Of a stretch of 64,000 nucleotides of DNA, positions 1 to 8,537 are shown one piece after another. Below the pieces are notes generated by a model. It ran no database searches. It was given only the letters and a program-made list of their open reading frames with translations, and was not told where the DNA came from. A program made the translations under genes and the position numbers. Source of the stretch: TMED8 sp038125725 (GTDB lineage: Bacteria > Pseudomonadota > Alphaproteobacteria > Rhodospirillales > Casp-alpha2); assembly GCA_038125725.1 (NCBI GenBank), contig JAYPEK010000014.1, forward strand, positions 15,003 through 79,002, given 5' to 3'. Position 1 is the first letter of the stretch. Every line of letters starts with the position of its first letter.

Positions 1-8
1 GGTACTCT

Positions 9-866
9 TTAAGCCGCCACCGGTTGGTCGCCGCCGATCTGCGTCCTGCGCATGTGGCGGCGCGCGTCGGCGGGGAAAGCGTCGCGGCGGTGCAGGCAAT
101 AGCGGTTGTCCCACATGATCAGGTCGCCGACACGCCAGTGCTGGGTCCAGGCGAATTCCGGCTTCGCCACGTGCGCCCAGATCTCGTCCAACAGCGCCTC
201 GCTCTCGTCGACCGGGAGGCCGACGATATAGGCATTCCTGCGCCGGCCCGGATAGAGCGCGCGGCGCCCGGTTTCCGGATCGCGGCGCACCAGCGGATGC
301 ACCGAGCCCGGCACCTGGGAAACGTCAGCGTAGCGTTCCTCGAAACCGTTGCGAAGCTGGCCGGTGGAATTGCGGGTCTTGTCGTGCTTGCACTGCAGCG
401 CCGTGAGGCGAACCTTCATCTCCGGCGAAAGCCCCTCATAGGCGGCCATCATCGAGGCGAAACTGGTATCGCCTTCACCCTCCGGCACCTCGAGGGCATA
501 GAGGGTGCAGGCACGCGCCGGAACCTCGTTGTAGGTCATGTCGGCGTGCCAGTCGGCCTCGCCGTCGCCGAGCCCGCCGATCGGCCGGCCGGCATCGTCC
601 TTCAAATTCGAGATGACGTTGAGCTCGGGATGGGAAGGCACCCAGGTGGTGCCGTAGGGATTGATCGGTGCCTTGTCGAGGGCGCCGAAGTGGCCGCTGA
701 ATTTGATCAGTTGGTCGTCGCTGAGCTTCTGGCCGCGAAAGCGCAGCACCAGATGCTCGGCCCAGGCCTGCTTGATGGCGCAAACCTCGTCGGCGCCGAT
801 GTCGCCGGAAAGATCGAGGTCTTCGATGTCGGCGCCCAGCGCCGCGCCTGTCGGAACCACCCGCAT
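9..866 (-). CDS. TauD/TfdA family Fe(II)/2-oxoglutarate dioxygenase
   Basis: A 285-residue cytoplasmic dioxygenase. The iron-binding HxD is seen as HAD in DWHADMTYNE. The distal His and the 2-oxoglutarate-binding Arg lie in the C-terminal WDNRYCLHRRD and RRHMRRTQ segments. Length fits the family. The start at 866 is chosen because this ATG overlaps the TGA of the upstream hydrolase (TGATG), implying translational coupling; the longer open frame upstream only runs inside that gene. It is the last gene of a leftward run metY - hydrolase - tauD. The substrate cannot be read from sequence. A sulfonate would suit the sulfur-assimilation gene metY (inference), but carboxylates are equally common substrates in this family. 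Confidence 0.9.
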   Translation of the reverse strand: MRVVPTGAALGADIEDLDLSGDIGADEVCAIKQAWAEHLVLRFRGQKLSDDQLIKFSGHFGALDKAPINPYGTTWVPSHPELNVISNLKDDAGRPIGGLGDGEADWHADMTYNEVPARACTLYALEVPEGEGDTSFASMMAAYEGLSPEMKVRLTALQCKHDKTRNSTGQLRNGFEERYADVSQVPGSVHPLVRRDPETGRRALYPGRRRNAYIVGLPVDESEALLDEIWAHVAKPEFAWTQHWRVGDLIMWDNRYCLHRRDAFPADARRHMRRTQIGGDQPVAA

Positions 867-1657
867 CAGAAAATCACCCCCCTGAGCGCCGCATGAAATT
901 CGTTCGGCCGCTCCGCCATCATCATGTGTCCGGCGTGGCCGATCAAGTGCACGGCGGCACCGTCGATCCGCCCGGCCAGCGCCTGGCCGCTTTTCGCCGG
1001 CGTCATCTTGTCGTCGCGGCCTAGGACGAAGACCGCCGGACAGGCGACCTGTTCCGCCGCCTCGACGGCGCTGCCGTAGTCGTTGCAGGCGGCAAGGTCG
1101 CTGCCGAGCACGCCGGCCTTGGAATTCTTCAGCAAAATCTCGCAAGCCCCCTGCACCCACAGCCCCGGCAGCGGATGGCCGCCCTGCTGCGCTTCCGCAC
1201 CCAGCCCCCAGAAGGTAATCAGTTCCGGCCCCAGGTCCTGATTGGCCGCCGCCGCGGCCAACAGGTCCGGGTGCACGGGCATCGCTTCGGCAACGCCGGT
1301 GAGGACCAGGCGCTCCGCCTTTTCGGGATGGCGCGCCGCCACCTCGAGCGCAATCAGCGAACCCATGGAATGCCCGACCAGCGTCGCCTTGTCGATGCCG
1401 GCGGCGTCCATAAAGCGCGCCACCCAATCGGCCATTTCCGCCACGGTCGCGAGCGCCGGGCCTTCGGAGTAGCCATGCCCCGGCAGATCGACGGCGTAGG
1501 CGCGGTGGCCGGTGTGGGCGATATTGCGGGTCTGGAACTGCCACACGGTGCGGTCCATGCCGGCGCCGTGGATCAGCAGCACGGCGGGATCCCCCGCACT
1601 CCCTTCGCGGCTGCCGGTGGCGGCGTGCGCAAGCTTTCCGTCGACGGTGACGTCCAT
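866..1657 (-). CDS. Alpha/beta-fold hydrolase
   Basis: A 263-residue alpha/beta hydrolase. It has an oxyanion-hole HGAG (about residues 30-33), a nucleophile elbow GHSMGS with Ser97, and a late catalytic His in GHAGHMM (about residue 244). No signal peptide is seen, so it is probably cytoplasmic. The start is supported by a strong GGGGGAG ribosome site just before the ATG. It is 16 bp downstream of metY and overlaps tauD, so the three are likely one transcript. Substrate is unknown; esters, lactones or thioesters are all possible for this superfamily. Confidence 0.9.
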   Translation of the reverse strand: MDVTVDGKLAHAATGSREGSAGDPAVLLIHGAGMDRTVWQFQTRNIAHTGHRAYAVDLPGHGYSEGPALATVAEMADWVARFMDAAGIDKATLVGHSMGSLIALEVAARHPEKAERLVLTGVAEAMPVHPDLLAAAAANQDLGPELITFWGLGAEAQQGGHPLPGLWVQGACEILLKNSKAGVLGSDLAACNDYGSAVEAAEQVACPAVFVLGRDDKMTPAKSGQALAGRIDGAAVHLIGHAGHMMMAERPNEFHAALRGVIF

Positions 1658-1673
1658 GCTCTCCCCCTCTTCC

Positions 1674-2969
1674 TCAGGCTTTCTGCGAGGCGCGGATCGC
1701 CTGTTTCAGATCGGCGATAATGTCGTCCGCGTCCTCGATGCCGACCGAAAGCCGGATCATCCCCTCGCCGATGCCGGCGGCGGCCAGCGCTTCGGCGTTC
1801 ATCTGCTGGTGCGTGGTCGACGCCGGATGGATGACCAGCGTCTTGGCGTCGCCGACGTTGGCAAGGTGCGAGGCCAGCTTGACGCTTTCGATGAACTTGC
1901 GCCCCGCGGCGCGCCCGCCCTTGAGCCCGAAGCTCAGCATGGCGCCGGGTCCCTTGGGGATCAGCCGCTTGGCCAAATCGTGGTCCGGGTGCGATTTCAA
2001 TCCCGGATAGTTGACCCACTCGACGGCCTCCTCCCCTTCCAGGAATTCGGCCACCGCCTGGGCATTGGCGACGTGCTTCTGCATGCGGAGCGGCAGCGTC
2101 TCCAGCCCCTGCAGGATATAGAACGCATTGGCCGGGCTCATGCAGGCGCCGAAATCCTTCATCCCCTCGGCGCGCGCGCGCATGACCAGGGCTTGCGTTC
2201 CGAACTCGTCGGCGAAATTGAGGCCGTGGTAACCGGCGTAGGGCTCGGTCAGGGTCGGAAACTTGCCCGACGCCTTCCAATCGAAACGGCCGGAATCGAC
2301 GAAAATGCCGCCGATGGCGACGCCGTGGCCGCCGATATACTTGGTCAGCGAATGCATGACGATGTCGGCGCCGTGTTCGAACGGGCGCATCAGGTAGGGC
2401 GTGGTGAAGGTGCTGTCGATCATCAACGGCAGGCCGGCGTCGTGCGCCACCTTGGCGATGGCGGGAATGTCCATCACCTCGATGCCGGGATTGCCGAGCG
2501 TTTCGCCGAAGACAAGACGCGTATCGTCGGTGATGGCGGCCTTGAAGGCCTCTGGATCGCGCGGATTGACGAAGGTGGTTGTGATGCCGAAGCGCGGCAG
2601 GGTGTAGCTGAACAGATTGTGCGTGCCGCCGTAGAGCGACCCCGACGAGACGATATGCCCGCCCTTGTCCATCAGCGTCGCGATGGCGAGGAAGATCGCC
2701 GCCATGCCGCTGGCCGTCGCCACCGCGCCGATACCGCCCTCCAGCGCCGCGACCCGTTCCTCCATCACCGCCACGGTGGGGTTGGAAAGCCGTGTATAGA
2801 TATGGCCCGGCCGCTCCAGGTTATAGAGCGCGGCGGCGTGGTCGGTGTCGTCGAAGACATAGGATGTCGTCTGGTAAATCGGCACGGCGCGCGCGCCGGT
2901 GGCCGGGTCCGGCTGCTGGCCTGCGTGCAGGCTGAGGGTATCGAACTTGAGAAATTTCGGCGTGACCAT
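1674..2969 (-). CDS. metY: O-acetylhomoserine sulfhydrylase (Cys/Met metabolism PLP enzyme)
   Basis: A 431-residue PLP enzyme of the Cys/Met metabolism family, most like O-acetylhomoserine (thiol)-lyase. It uses sulfide or methanethiol with O-acetylhomoserine to make homocysteine or methionine. The N-terminal LHAGQ and YQTTSYVF blocks and the PLP lysine K210 in HSLTKYIGGHG are diagnostic. The 430-residue length favours MetY over the roughly 390-residue MetB/MetZ. The start has GGGAG upstream. It is first of a three-gene leftward operon and divergent from the hydroxyacyl-CoA dehydrogenase gene, with 57 bp between starts. Confidence 0.93.
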   Translation of the reverse strand: MVTPKFLKFDTLSLHAGQQPDPATGARAVPIYQTTSYVFDDTDHAAALYNLERPGHIYTRLSNPTVAVMEERVAALEGGIGAVATASGMAAIFLAIATLMDKGGHIVSSGSLYGGTHNLFSYTLPRFGITTTFVNPRDPEAFKAAITDDTRLVFGETLGNPGIEVMDIPAIAKVAHDAGLPLMIDSTFTTPYLMRPFEHGADIVMHSLTKYIGGHGVAIGGIFVDSGRFDWKASGKFPTLTEPYAGYHGLNFADEFGTQALVMRARAEGMKDFGACMSPANAFYILQGLETLPLRMQKHVANAQAVAEFLEGEEAVEWVNYPGLKSHPDHDLAKRLIPKGPGAMLSFGLKGGRAAGRKFIESVKLASHLANVGDAKTLVIHPASTTHQQMNAEALAAAGIGEGMIRLSVGIEDADDIIADLKQAIRASQKA

Positions 2970-3026
2970 CCCGACGCTCCCAGCTATCTACGGTAGGGGT
3001 GGACACTGTAAACAAGGACTTTCGAA

Positions 3027-4340
3027 ATGGCACGCGAGATCAATTCGGTTGCCGTGATCGGTGGCGGGACCATGGGCGGCGGCATCGCCGGGCTCTGCGC
3101 GCAGATGGACAAGCCCGTGCTGTTGCTGGAAGTCAGCACCGAAGCGGCCGAAAAGGCGCTCGATCGGATCAAGCATGGCCGTCCGCCCGGCATCGACGAC
3201 CCCGACAAGGCCGCCAACATCACCCTCGGCACCATCGACGGCGATCTGCACAAGATCGCCGAGTGCGACTGGATCTGCGAAGCCATCATCGAGGACCTGG
3301 AAGCCAAGCGCGCGATCATGGAAAAGCTGGAGCCGCTGCGCCGCGACGGCTCCATCGTTTCCACCAACACGTCCGGCATTCCATTGCGCGACATCACCGA
3401 AGGCATGCCGGACCGCCTGAAGCGCGACATCGCCGTCACCCACTTCTTCAACCCGGTCAAGGTGATGCGGCTGCTGGAACTGGTGCCGGACGAGCAGACC
3501 ACCCCCGACGTCATCGAGGCCTTGACCGATTTCTGCAGGGGTACGCTCGGCAAGGGCGTCGTCAACGCCAAGGACACGGTCAACTTCATCGGCAATCGCA
3601 TCGGCTGCTACTGGATGATGATGGGCCTGCACCAGGCCGGCCAGGCCCTGCACGGCGGGCTTTCGATGGAAAAGGTCGACGCGCTGATGTCCGGCCCCAT
3701 GGGACTGCCGCCGACCGGGCTCTACGGCCTGATCGACCTGATCGGCCTCGACGTCATGGACCTGGTCGGCCAGAACCTGGCGGTCAACCTACCGGCCGGC
3801 GATCTCTGCGCCGAATACACCATCCTGCCGGAACCCGAGCGCGCCATGCTGGCGCGCGGCCAGATCGGCCGCAAGGCCGGTGAGGGTTTCTACCGCATGC
3901 AGAAGCTCGACGACGGCTCGCGCAAGACCGAGGTTTTCGACATGCTCAAGGGCGACTGGCGCGACCATCACCCGGCGCACGTGGACCCGCGCCACCTGCA
4001 CCCGGCGGCCATGTTCGAGGACGACGCCGAGGGCCGCCTCGCCTGGCATATCATGGGCGGCACGCTCCTCTATGCCGCCGGCCTGGTGCCGGAGATCGCC
4101 GACGACGTGGTCAACGTCGACCGCGCCATGCGCTGGGGCTACGCCTGGAGCTGGGGCCCGTTCGAACTGATCGACGAGGTCGGCGCCAAGCGCGTCATCG
4201 ACAAGGTCCGCGCCGAGGGCCACGCGCTACCCAAGATGCTGCAAGTTTTGGAAGACGCCGGCGCCGATGCCTTCTACCGCGACCACGGCAACGAGTACCT
4301 GGGCCTCGACGGCCAGTACCACCCGACCCCGCCGGAATAA
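3027..4340 (+). CDS. 3-hydroxyacyl-CoA dehydrogenase, stand-alone two-domain form
   Basis: A 437-residue NAD-dependent 3-hydroxyacyl-CoA dehydrogenase. The Rossmann motif IGGGTMGGGIAG begins at residue 11, and the catalytic His139 is in THFFNPV with the partner Glu151 in LLELVP. An N-terminal NAD-binding domain is followed by two helical C-terminal repeats (NFIGNR... and the GYAWSWGPFELID segment). This matches the dehydrogenase part of FadN/FadB-like fusions, but the gene stops before any enoyl-CoA hydratase domain. It is longer than the 280-residue HbdA type. It oxidises 3-hydroxyacyl-CoA in beta-oxidation or a related route. It converges on the CoA-transferase gene with only 3 bp between. 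Confidence 0.9.
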   Translation: MAREINSVAVIGGGTMGGGIAGLCAQMDKPVLLLEVSTEAAEKALDRIKHGRPPGIDDPDKAANITLGTIDGDLHKIAECDWICEAIIEDLEAKRAIMEKLEPLRRDGSIVSTNTSGIPLRDITEGMPDRLKRDIAVTHFFNPVKVMRLLELVPDEQTTPDVIEALTDFCRGTLGKGVVNAKDTVNFIGNRIGCYWMMMGLHQAGQALHGGLSMEKVDALMSGPMGLPPTGLYGLIDLIGLDVMDLVGQNLAVNLPAGDLCAEYTILPEPERAMLARGQIGRKAGEGFYRMQKLDDGSRKTEVFDMLKGDWRDHHPAHVDPRHLHPAAMFEDDAEGRLAWHIMGGTLLYAAGLVPEIADDVVNVDRAMRWGYAWSWGPFELIDEVGAKRVIDKVRAEGHALPKMLQVLEDAGADAFYRDHGNEYLGLDGQYHPTPPE

Positions 4341-4343
4341 TCT

Positions 4344-5579
4344 CTACCCTGCCTGCTCGACGATGCCGTCGGCCAGCAACTGGCCGATGCGCGCCTCCGT
4401 GAGTTGCAACTCGCGCAGAATCTCAGTGCTATGCTCGCCACGACGGGGCGGCGCCAGATCGGTGGCGTGCACGTCTCGGCCGCCAATGCGAAACGGCAGC
4501 GTCGGCACCGTTACCGCCGCGTCACCCTCGCCGCCGTAGCCATGCAAATAGTTTCTCGCGCCAATCTGCGGATCGTCCAACGCTTCCGGAAGCGTGCGCA
4601 CCCGGGCCGCCGGCACGCCGCCCGCCTGCATCGCCGCCTCCCATTCGACCGCCGTGCGCTCGGCCAGACTTTCCAGCAGCATCGCCTCCAGCGCGTCCGC
4701 ATTCGCCGTCCGGGTGGCGCGGTCGGTGAAGCGTGGGTCCGAAAGCCATTCCGTGCGCCCGAGCACGCGGGCCAGGGCGTGGAACTGATGCTCCTCGTTG
4801 ACGCCGAGGCTGATCAGCCCGGCCTTGGTTTCGAAGCTGCCGGCGGCGGGGCTTCGGGAGTTGGCGGCGTTGCCGCGCTGCGTCGGCGCGTTGCCGGTGG
4901 CGAGATAATCGGTGACCGACGAACTCATCAACATCATTGCCGTTTCCAGCATGGAGACGTCGATGAAGGTGCCGGCGCCGGTTCGTTCGCGCTCGAACAG
5001 CGCCGTCGAAATGGCGAAACCGGCCGCCATCGCGGTGCCGTAATCCATGATCGGCGCGCCGGCGCGGGTGGGACCGGCACCGACAGCGCCTGTCATGGTC
5101 ATCAACCCGCAGGCGGCCTGGATGTTGACGTCGTAGGCGGGCGCGTCCTCCTTCGGGCCACGGCGGCCGTAACCGGTCATGGCGCAATGGATGATGGCCG
5201 GGTTGATGGCGCTGACGGCGGCATAGTCGAGTTCGAGGCGCGCCAGCAGGCTCGGGCGATGGTTCTCGACAAAAACGTCGGCGCGTTTCAGCAGTTCCGT
5301 CATCACCAGCCGGCCCTCGGCGTTCGAGAGATCGACAGCGATGGAGCGCTTGCCGCCCGCTTGGGTGAGGTACGACGTGCTCATGGCGCGCGCCGCGCGG
5401 TCCTTGTCGGTGCCGCCGCGCACCCGCGTGCAGTCGCCCCGATGCGCGGTCTCCACCTTGATCACCTCGGCGCCCAGCAGCGCCAGGAAATAGGCCGCCG
5501 CCGGCCCGGCCAGCACATGGGTGAAATCCACCACCCGGAGCCCCGCGAGCGGGCCCGGCCTGCCGTTTCCTGTGGTCAT
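4344..5579 (-). CDS. CaiB/BaiF family (class III) CoA-transferase
   Basis: A 411-residue class III CoA-transferase. The N-terminal GLRVVDFTHVLAGP and LGAEVIKVE segments and the GYGRRGP...YDVNIQAACG block, carrying the catalytic Asp, are typical of the formyl-CoA transferase/CaiB fold. It would move CoA between organic acids; the substrate is not readable. I set the start at 5579, not the ATG six codons upstream, because GGAGGAG lies 7-8 bases before the second ATG. It is tail-to-tail with the hydroxyacyl-CoA dehydrogenase gene, suggesting a shared acyl-CoA theme but separate transcription. Confidence 0.9.
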   Translation of the reverse strand: MTTGNGRPGPLAGLRVVDFTHVLAGPAAAYFLALLGAEVIKVETAHRGDCTRVRGGTDKDRAARAMSTSYLTQAGGKRSIAVDLSNAEGRLVMTELLKRADVFVENHRPSLLARLELDYAAVSAINPAIIHCAMTGYGRRGPKEDAPAYDVNIQAACGLMTMTGAVGAGPTRAGAPIMDYGTAMAAGFAISTALFERERTGAGTFIDVSMLETAMMLMSSSVTDYLATGNAPTQRGNAANSRSPAAGSFETKAGLISLGVNEEHQFHALARVLGRTEWLSDPRFTDRATRTANADALEAMLLESLAERTAVEWEAAMQAGGVPAARVRTLPEALDDPQIGARNYLHGYGGEGDAAVTVPTLPFRIGGRDVHATDLAPPRRGEHSTEILRELQLTEARIGQLLADGIVEQAG

Positions 5580-5702
5580 CGCTGTCTCCTCCCCCATTCG
5601 TTCACCTCAGCATAACCGCCACGGGCAGGGCGGCAAGCGCCGCCGATTTCTGTTGCCCGATAGCCCGATTTCCTGCACTCAGGATGGGATCGGGAGGTGG
5701 AT

Positions 5703-7268
5703 TTGCGCATCAAGGAACTGTTTTTGGGCATAGCCCTTTTGCTGAGTTCCGCCGGCGGGCTGGTGGTGGAGATCGTCGCCGGCCGGCTGATCGCACCCTA
5801 CGTGGGGATGTCGCTCTATACCTGGACGGCGATCATCGCCGTGGTGCTGGCCGGTCTTTCGGGCGGGCATTGGATCGGCGGGCGCATGGCCGGGCGGGAC
5901 GCATCGGATGCCAAGTTGGCACGCGGCCTCGCCATCGCGCTCGGGCTCGCCGCCGCCTCGACGTTGGCGATCCTGGTGCTGGTGCGCCTCCTTTCGGGAC
6001 CGCTCCTGACCAGCGGCATGGGGCCGGTCTGGGTGGTGGTGATCCTGGCCTTCGCCCTCTTTTTCCTGCCCAGCCTGTTCGTCGGCGTCGTCTCGCCGGT
6101 GTTGACCAAGCTCGCCGTCGATGCGCGCCCCGATCAGCCGGGGCCGGTGATCGGTCGCATGTATGCGCTGGGCACGCTGGGCGCCATAGCCGGCACGCTG
6201 GGGGCGGGTTATTTCTTCATATCCTGGATCGGCTCCATCGGCACGCTGGTGACCGTCGCCGCCGTATACGCCGTGCTGGCGGTGGGTTTCGCGGCGTCGA
6301 ACCGCATCGGCGACGGTGCCTGGACGGCGGGTCTCCTGGCCGTTGCCGCCGCCGCCATCGCCGCGCCGGCGGACAAGGTTCAGGCATTCACCTCGCCCTG
6401 CACCGTGGAGAGTGACTATTTCTGTATCCGCATCGACGATTTCGCCGAACAGTCGGGCCGGCCGAGCACGCTGATGGCGCTCGATCATCTGGTGCATTCC
6501 ATCAACGACCGCGACGACCCGGGCCTGCTGTTCAGCCCCTATATCCATTTCGTCGACGAATACACCCGCCAACGCCTGGGCGCCCAGGTGCTGACCGGCG
6601 AATTTCGAGCCTTCTTCATCGGCGGCGGCGGCTATTCACTGCCGCGCGCCTGGGCGGCCGGGTTCCCGGGCGCCAAGCTGACGGTGGCGGAAATCGACCC
6701 CGCCGTGACCATCGCTGCCCGGGACGGCATGTGGCTCGACACCCTGCACCCGGCGCTCGACATCCACCACCAAGACGCCCGCGCGCTGCTGCAATCGCTG
6801 CCCGAAGCCAAGCAGTTCGACGTCGTCTTCGGCGACGCCTTCCACGATATCTCTGTGCCGTCGCACCTGGTGTCGCGGGAATTCCACGCCGAGATCGCCA
6901 AGCGCCTGAAACCGGGCGGCTTCTATACCGTCAACGTCGTCGATCACGGCGGCGAGCCTCGGTTCCTGGCCTCGCTGGTGAAGACCCTGCAGCTCGATTT
7001 CGATGCCGTCGAGGTCTGGGCGGAGGCCGACGAGTTGGATGGCGCCATTGCGCGCGCCGGTCAGCGCGTCACCTACAACGTCGTTGCGTCGAAGCGGGAT
7101 TCCGGCCGCCAGCGCCTGCTCGCGCGGATCGGCATCCAGCGCCTGTGGCTGCGCTGGCCGACGGCCGACATGCTGGAACGTTCTCGGGGCCAAACCGTTG
7201 TTTTGACGGACGATTTCGCGCCGGTGGACCGGCTGATGTCGAAACTTCTGAACCAACCCGAGTTCTGA
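5703..7268 (+). CDS. Membrane protein with spermidine-synthase-like methyltransferase-fold domain
   Basis: About 521 residues. The N-terminal half holds several hydrophobic membrane segments (the first is LFLGIALLLSSAGGLVVEIVAGR). The C-terminal half has a spermidine-synthase-like Rossmann fold, with IGGGGYSLPRAW for nucleotide binding and the acidic EIDPAV. This is the fused MFS/spermidine synthase family, whose substrate is usually unproven. A GTG at 5697 is possible, but GGGAGG (5692-5697) is correctly spaced for the TTG at 5703, so I prefer that start. It stands alone between a divergent CoA-transferase and arsM. Confidence 0.85.
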   Translation: MRIKELFLGIALLLSSAGGLVVEIVAGRLIAPYVGMSLYTWTAIIAVVLAGLSGGHWIGGRMAGRDASDAKLARGLAIALGLAAASTLAILVLVRLLSGPLLTSGMGPVWVVVILAFALFFLPSLFVGVVSPVLTKLAVDARPDQPGPVIGRMYALGTLGAIAGTLGAGYFFISWIGSIGTLVTVAAVYAVLAVGFAASNRIGDGAWTAGLLAVAAAAIAAPADKVQAFTSPCTVESDYFCIRIDDFAEQSGRPSTLMALDHLVHSINDRDDPGLLFSPYIHFVDEYTRQRLGAQVLTGEFRAFFIGGGGYSLPRAWAAGFPGAKLTVAEIDPAVTIAARDGMWLDTLHPALDIHHQDARALLQSLPEAKQFDVVFGDAFHDISVPSHLVSREFHAEIAKRLKPGGFYTVNVVDHGGEPRFLASLVKTLQLDFDAVEVWAEADELDGAIARAGQRVTYNVVASKRDSGRQRLLARIGIQRLWLRWPTADMLERSRGQTVVLTDDFAPVDRLMSKLLNQPEF

Positions 7269-7362
7269 TCCGCTAACGAACAAGTGAATTTCCGCATTCC
7301 GGCTTTATCGCGAGGGTGCATCCGTTCTATAGGATTAGCCCTCGAAAATTCGGAGCCCCGCC

Positions 7363-8136
7363 ATGACCGAAACTCCTGCCGATCCGGACCGGGTCCGCGA
7401 CAGCGTCCGCGCCGCCTATGCCGACATCGCCACCGGCGGCGGGTGCTGCGGCAATTCCATCAATCCGGTGGCGTCGGAAAAACTCGGCTATGGCGCCGAC
7501 GATCTGGCGGCGGTGCCGGAAGAGGCCGACCTCGGCGTCGGCTGCGGCAACCCGACCGCCATGGCCGGCCTGAAAATCGGCGAAACGGTGCTGGATTTGG
7601 GCTCCGGCGGCGGCCTGGATTGCTTCCTGGCGGCCAAGGCCGTCGGACCGGACGGCCACGTCATCGGTATCGACATGACGCCGGAGATGATCGCCAAGGC
7701 GCGCGGCAATGCAAATAAGGGCGGCTACGCGCAAGTGGAGTTCCGCCTCGGCGAGATCGAGCACCTGCCGGTGGCCGACGCCACCGCCGACGTGATCCTG
7801 TCCAACTGCGTCATCAATCTCGCGCCCGACAAGGGCCAGGTCTTCCGCGAGGCCTTCCGGGCGCTGAAACCGGGCGGCCGGCTGCATGTCTCCGACGTGG
7901 TCGAGACCGACCCGCTACCGAAACACCTGAAGGACGACGAGCGCCTCACCTGCGGCTGCATGGCCGGCGCGGCGTCGATCCGTGATCTCACCGGCTGGCT
8001 CAGAGAGGCCGGTTTCCAGGACGTGGCCATTTCCGTCAGCGAAGCGTCGCGCAACTTCATCGCCGAATGGGCGCCCGGCACCGGCGTCGAACAGCACGTG
8101 GCGTCGGCGGCCATCACCGCGACAAAACCCGCATGA
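7363..8136 (+). CDS. arsM: Arsenite S-adenosylmethionine methyltransferase
   Basis: A 257-residue SAM methyltransferase that converts arsenite to methylated arsenicals. The SAM motif LDLGSGGGLDC is at residues 78-87. Cysteines lie where ArsM binds As(III): the CC pair at 28-29, C61 in VGCGNP, C149 in LSNCVINL, and C197/C199 in TCGCMAGA. Together these separate it from ordinary UbiE-type enzymes. It overlaps the following thioesterase gene by 4 bp (ATGA), so they are translated together. No arsR, arsB or arsC is adjacent. Confidence 0.92.
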   Translation: MTETPADPDRVRDSVRAAYADIATGGGCCGNSINPVASEKLGYGADDLAAVPEEADLGVGCGNPTAMAGLKIGETVLDLGSGGGLDCFLAAKAVGPDGHVIGIDMTPEMIAKARGNANKGGYAQVEFRLGEIEHLPVADATADVILSNCVINLAPDKGQVFREAFRALKPGGRLHVSDVVETDPLPKHLKDDERLTCGCMAGAASIRDLTGWLREAGFQDVAISVSEASRNFIAEWAPGTGVEQHVASAAITATKPA

Positions 8137-8537
8137 TGAAAGCCATTCGACCGGGGCTCACCGGCCACGCCGAGATCACCGTCGGCGACAAGCACACCGC
8201 GCCCTCCATCGGCAGCGGCGAGATCACCGTGCTCGCGACGCCGGTGATGATCAACCTGATGGAAGCCGCCGCGTTGGATGCCATCGAGGAATTCCTCGAG
8301 CCCGGTCACCAGAGCCTTGGCACGCATCTGGACGTCAGCCACATCGCCGCCACGCCGGTCGGCATGAAGGCGCGGGCCAGCGCCGAAGTGACGGCGGTGG
8401 ACGGAAACCGCGTCAGCTTCCGCGTCGAAGCCCGCGATGAAGCCGAGAAAATCGGCGAAGGCAGCCACACTCGCGTCGTCGTCAACGTCGAGCGCTTCGA
8501 CGCGCGCGTGGCGAAGAAGGGAGAGCCGAAAGCCTAA
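8133..8537 (+). CDS. Hotdog-fold thioesterase (fluoroacetyl-CoA thioesterase-like)
   Basis: A 134-residue hotdog protein. The segments APSIGSGEITVLATPVMINLMEAAA, here split for reading, and GTHLDVSHIAATPVGM match the FlK/thioesterase-like family (Thr, Glu and His in the first half). The start at 8133 overlaps the stop of arsM; a second ATG follows immediately, giving an MM start. Its stop TAA shares CTAA with the TAG of the convergent SLC13 gene. It probably hydrolyses a small acyl-CoA. Linkage to arsM is positional only; I know of no defined joint role. Confidence 0.85.
   Translation: MMKAIRPGLTGHAEITVGDKHTAPSIGSGEITVLATPVMINLMEAAALDAIEEFLEPGHQSLGTHLDVSHIAATPVGMKARASAEVTAVDGNRVSFRVEARDEAEKIGEGSHTRVVVNVERFDARVAKKGEPKA

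Noticed and set aside
9..1544. One 511-codon leftward frame covering tauD and part of the hydrolase
   Set aside because: The first 226 codons are the hydrolase gene in another frame. TauD similarity starts at the ATG at 866 with a stop-start overlap.
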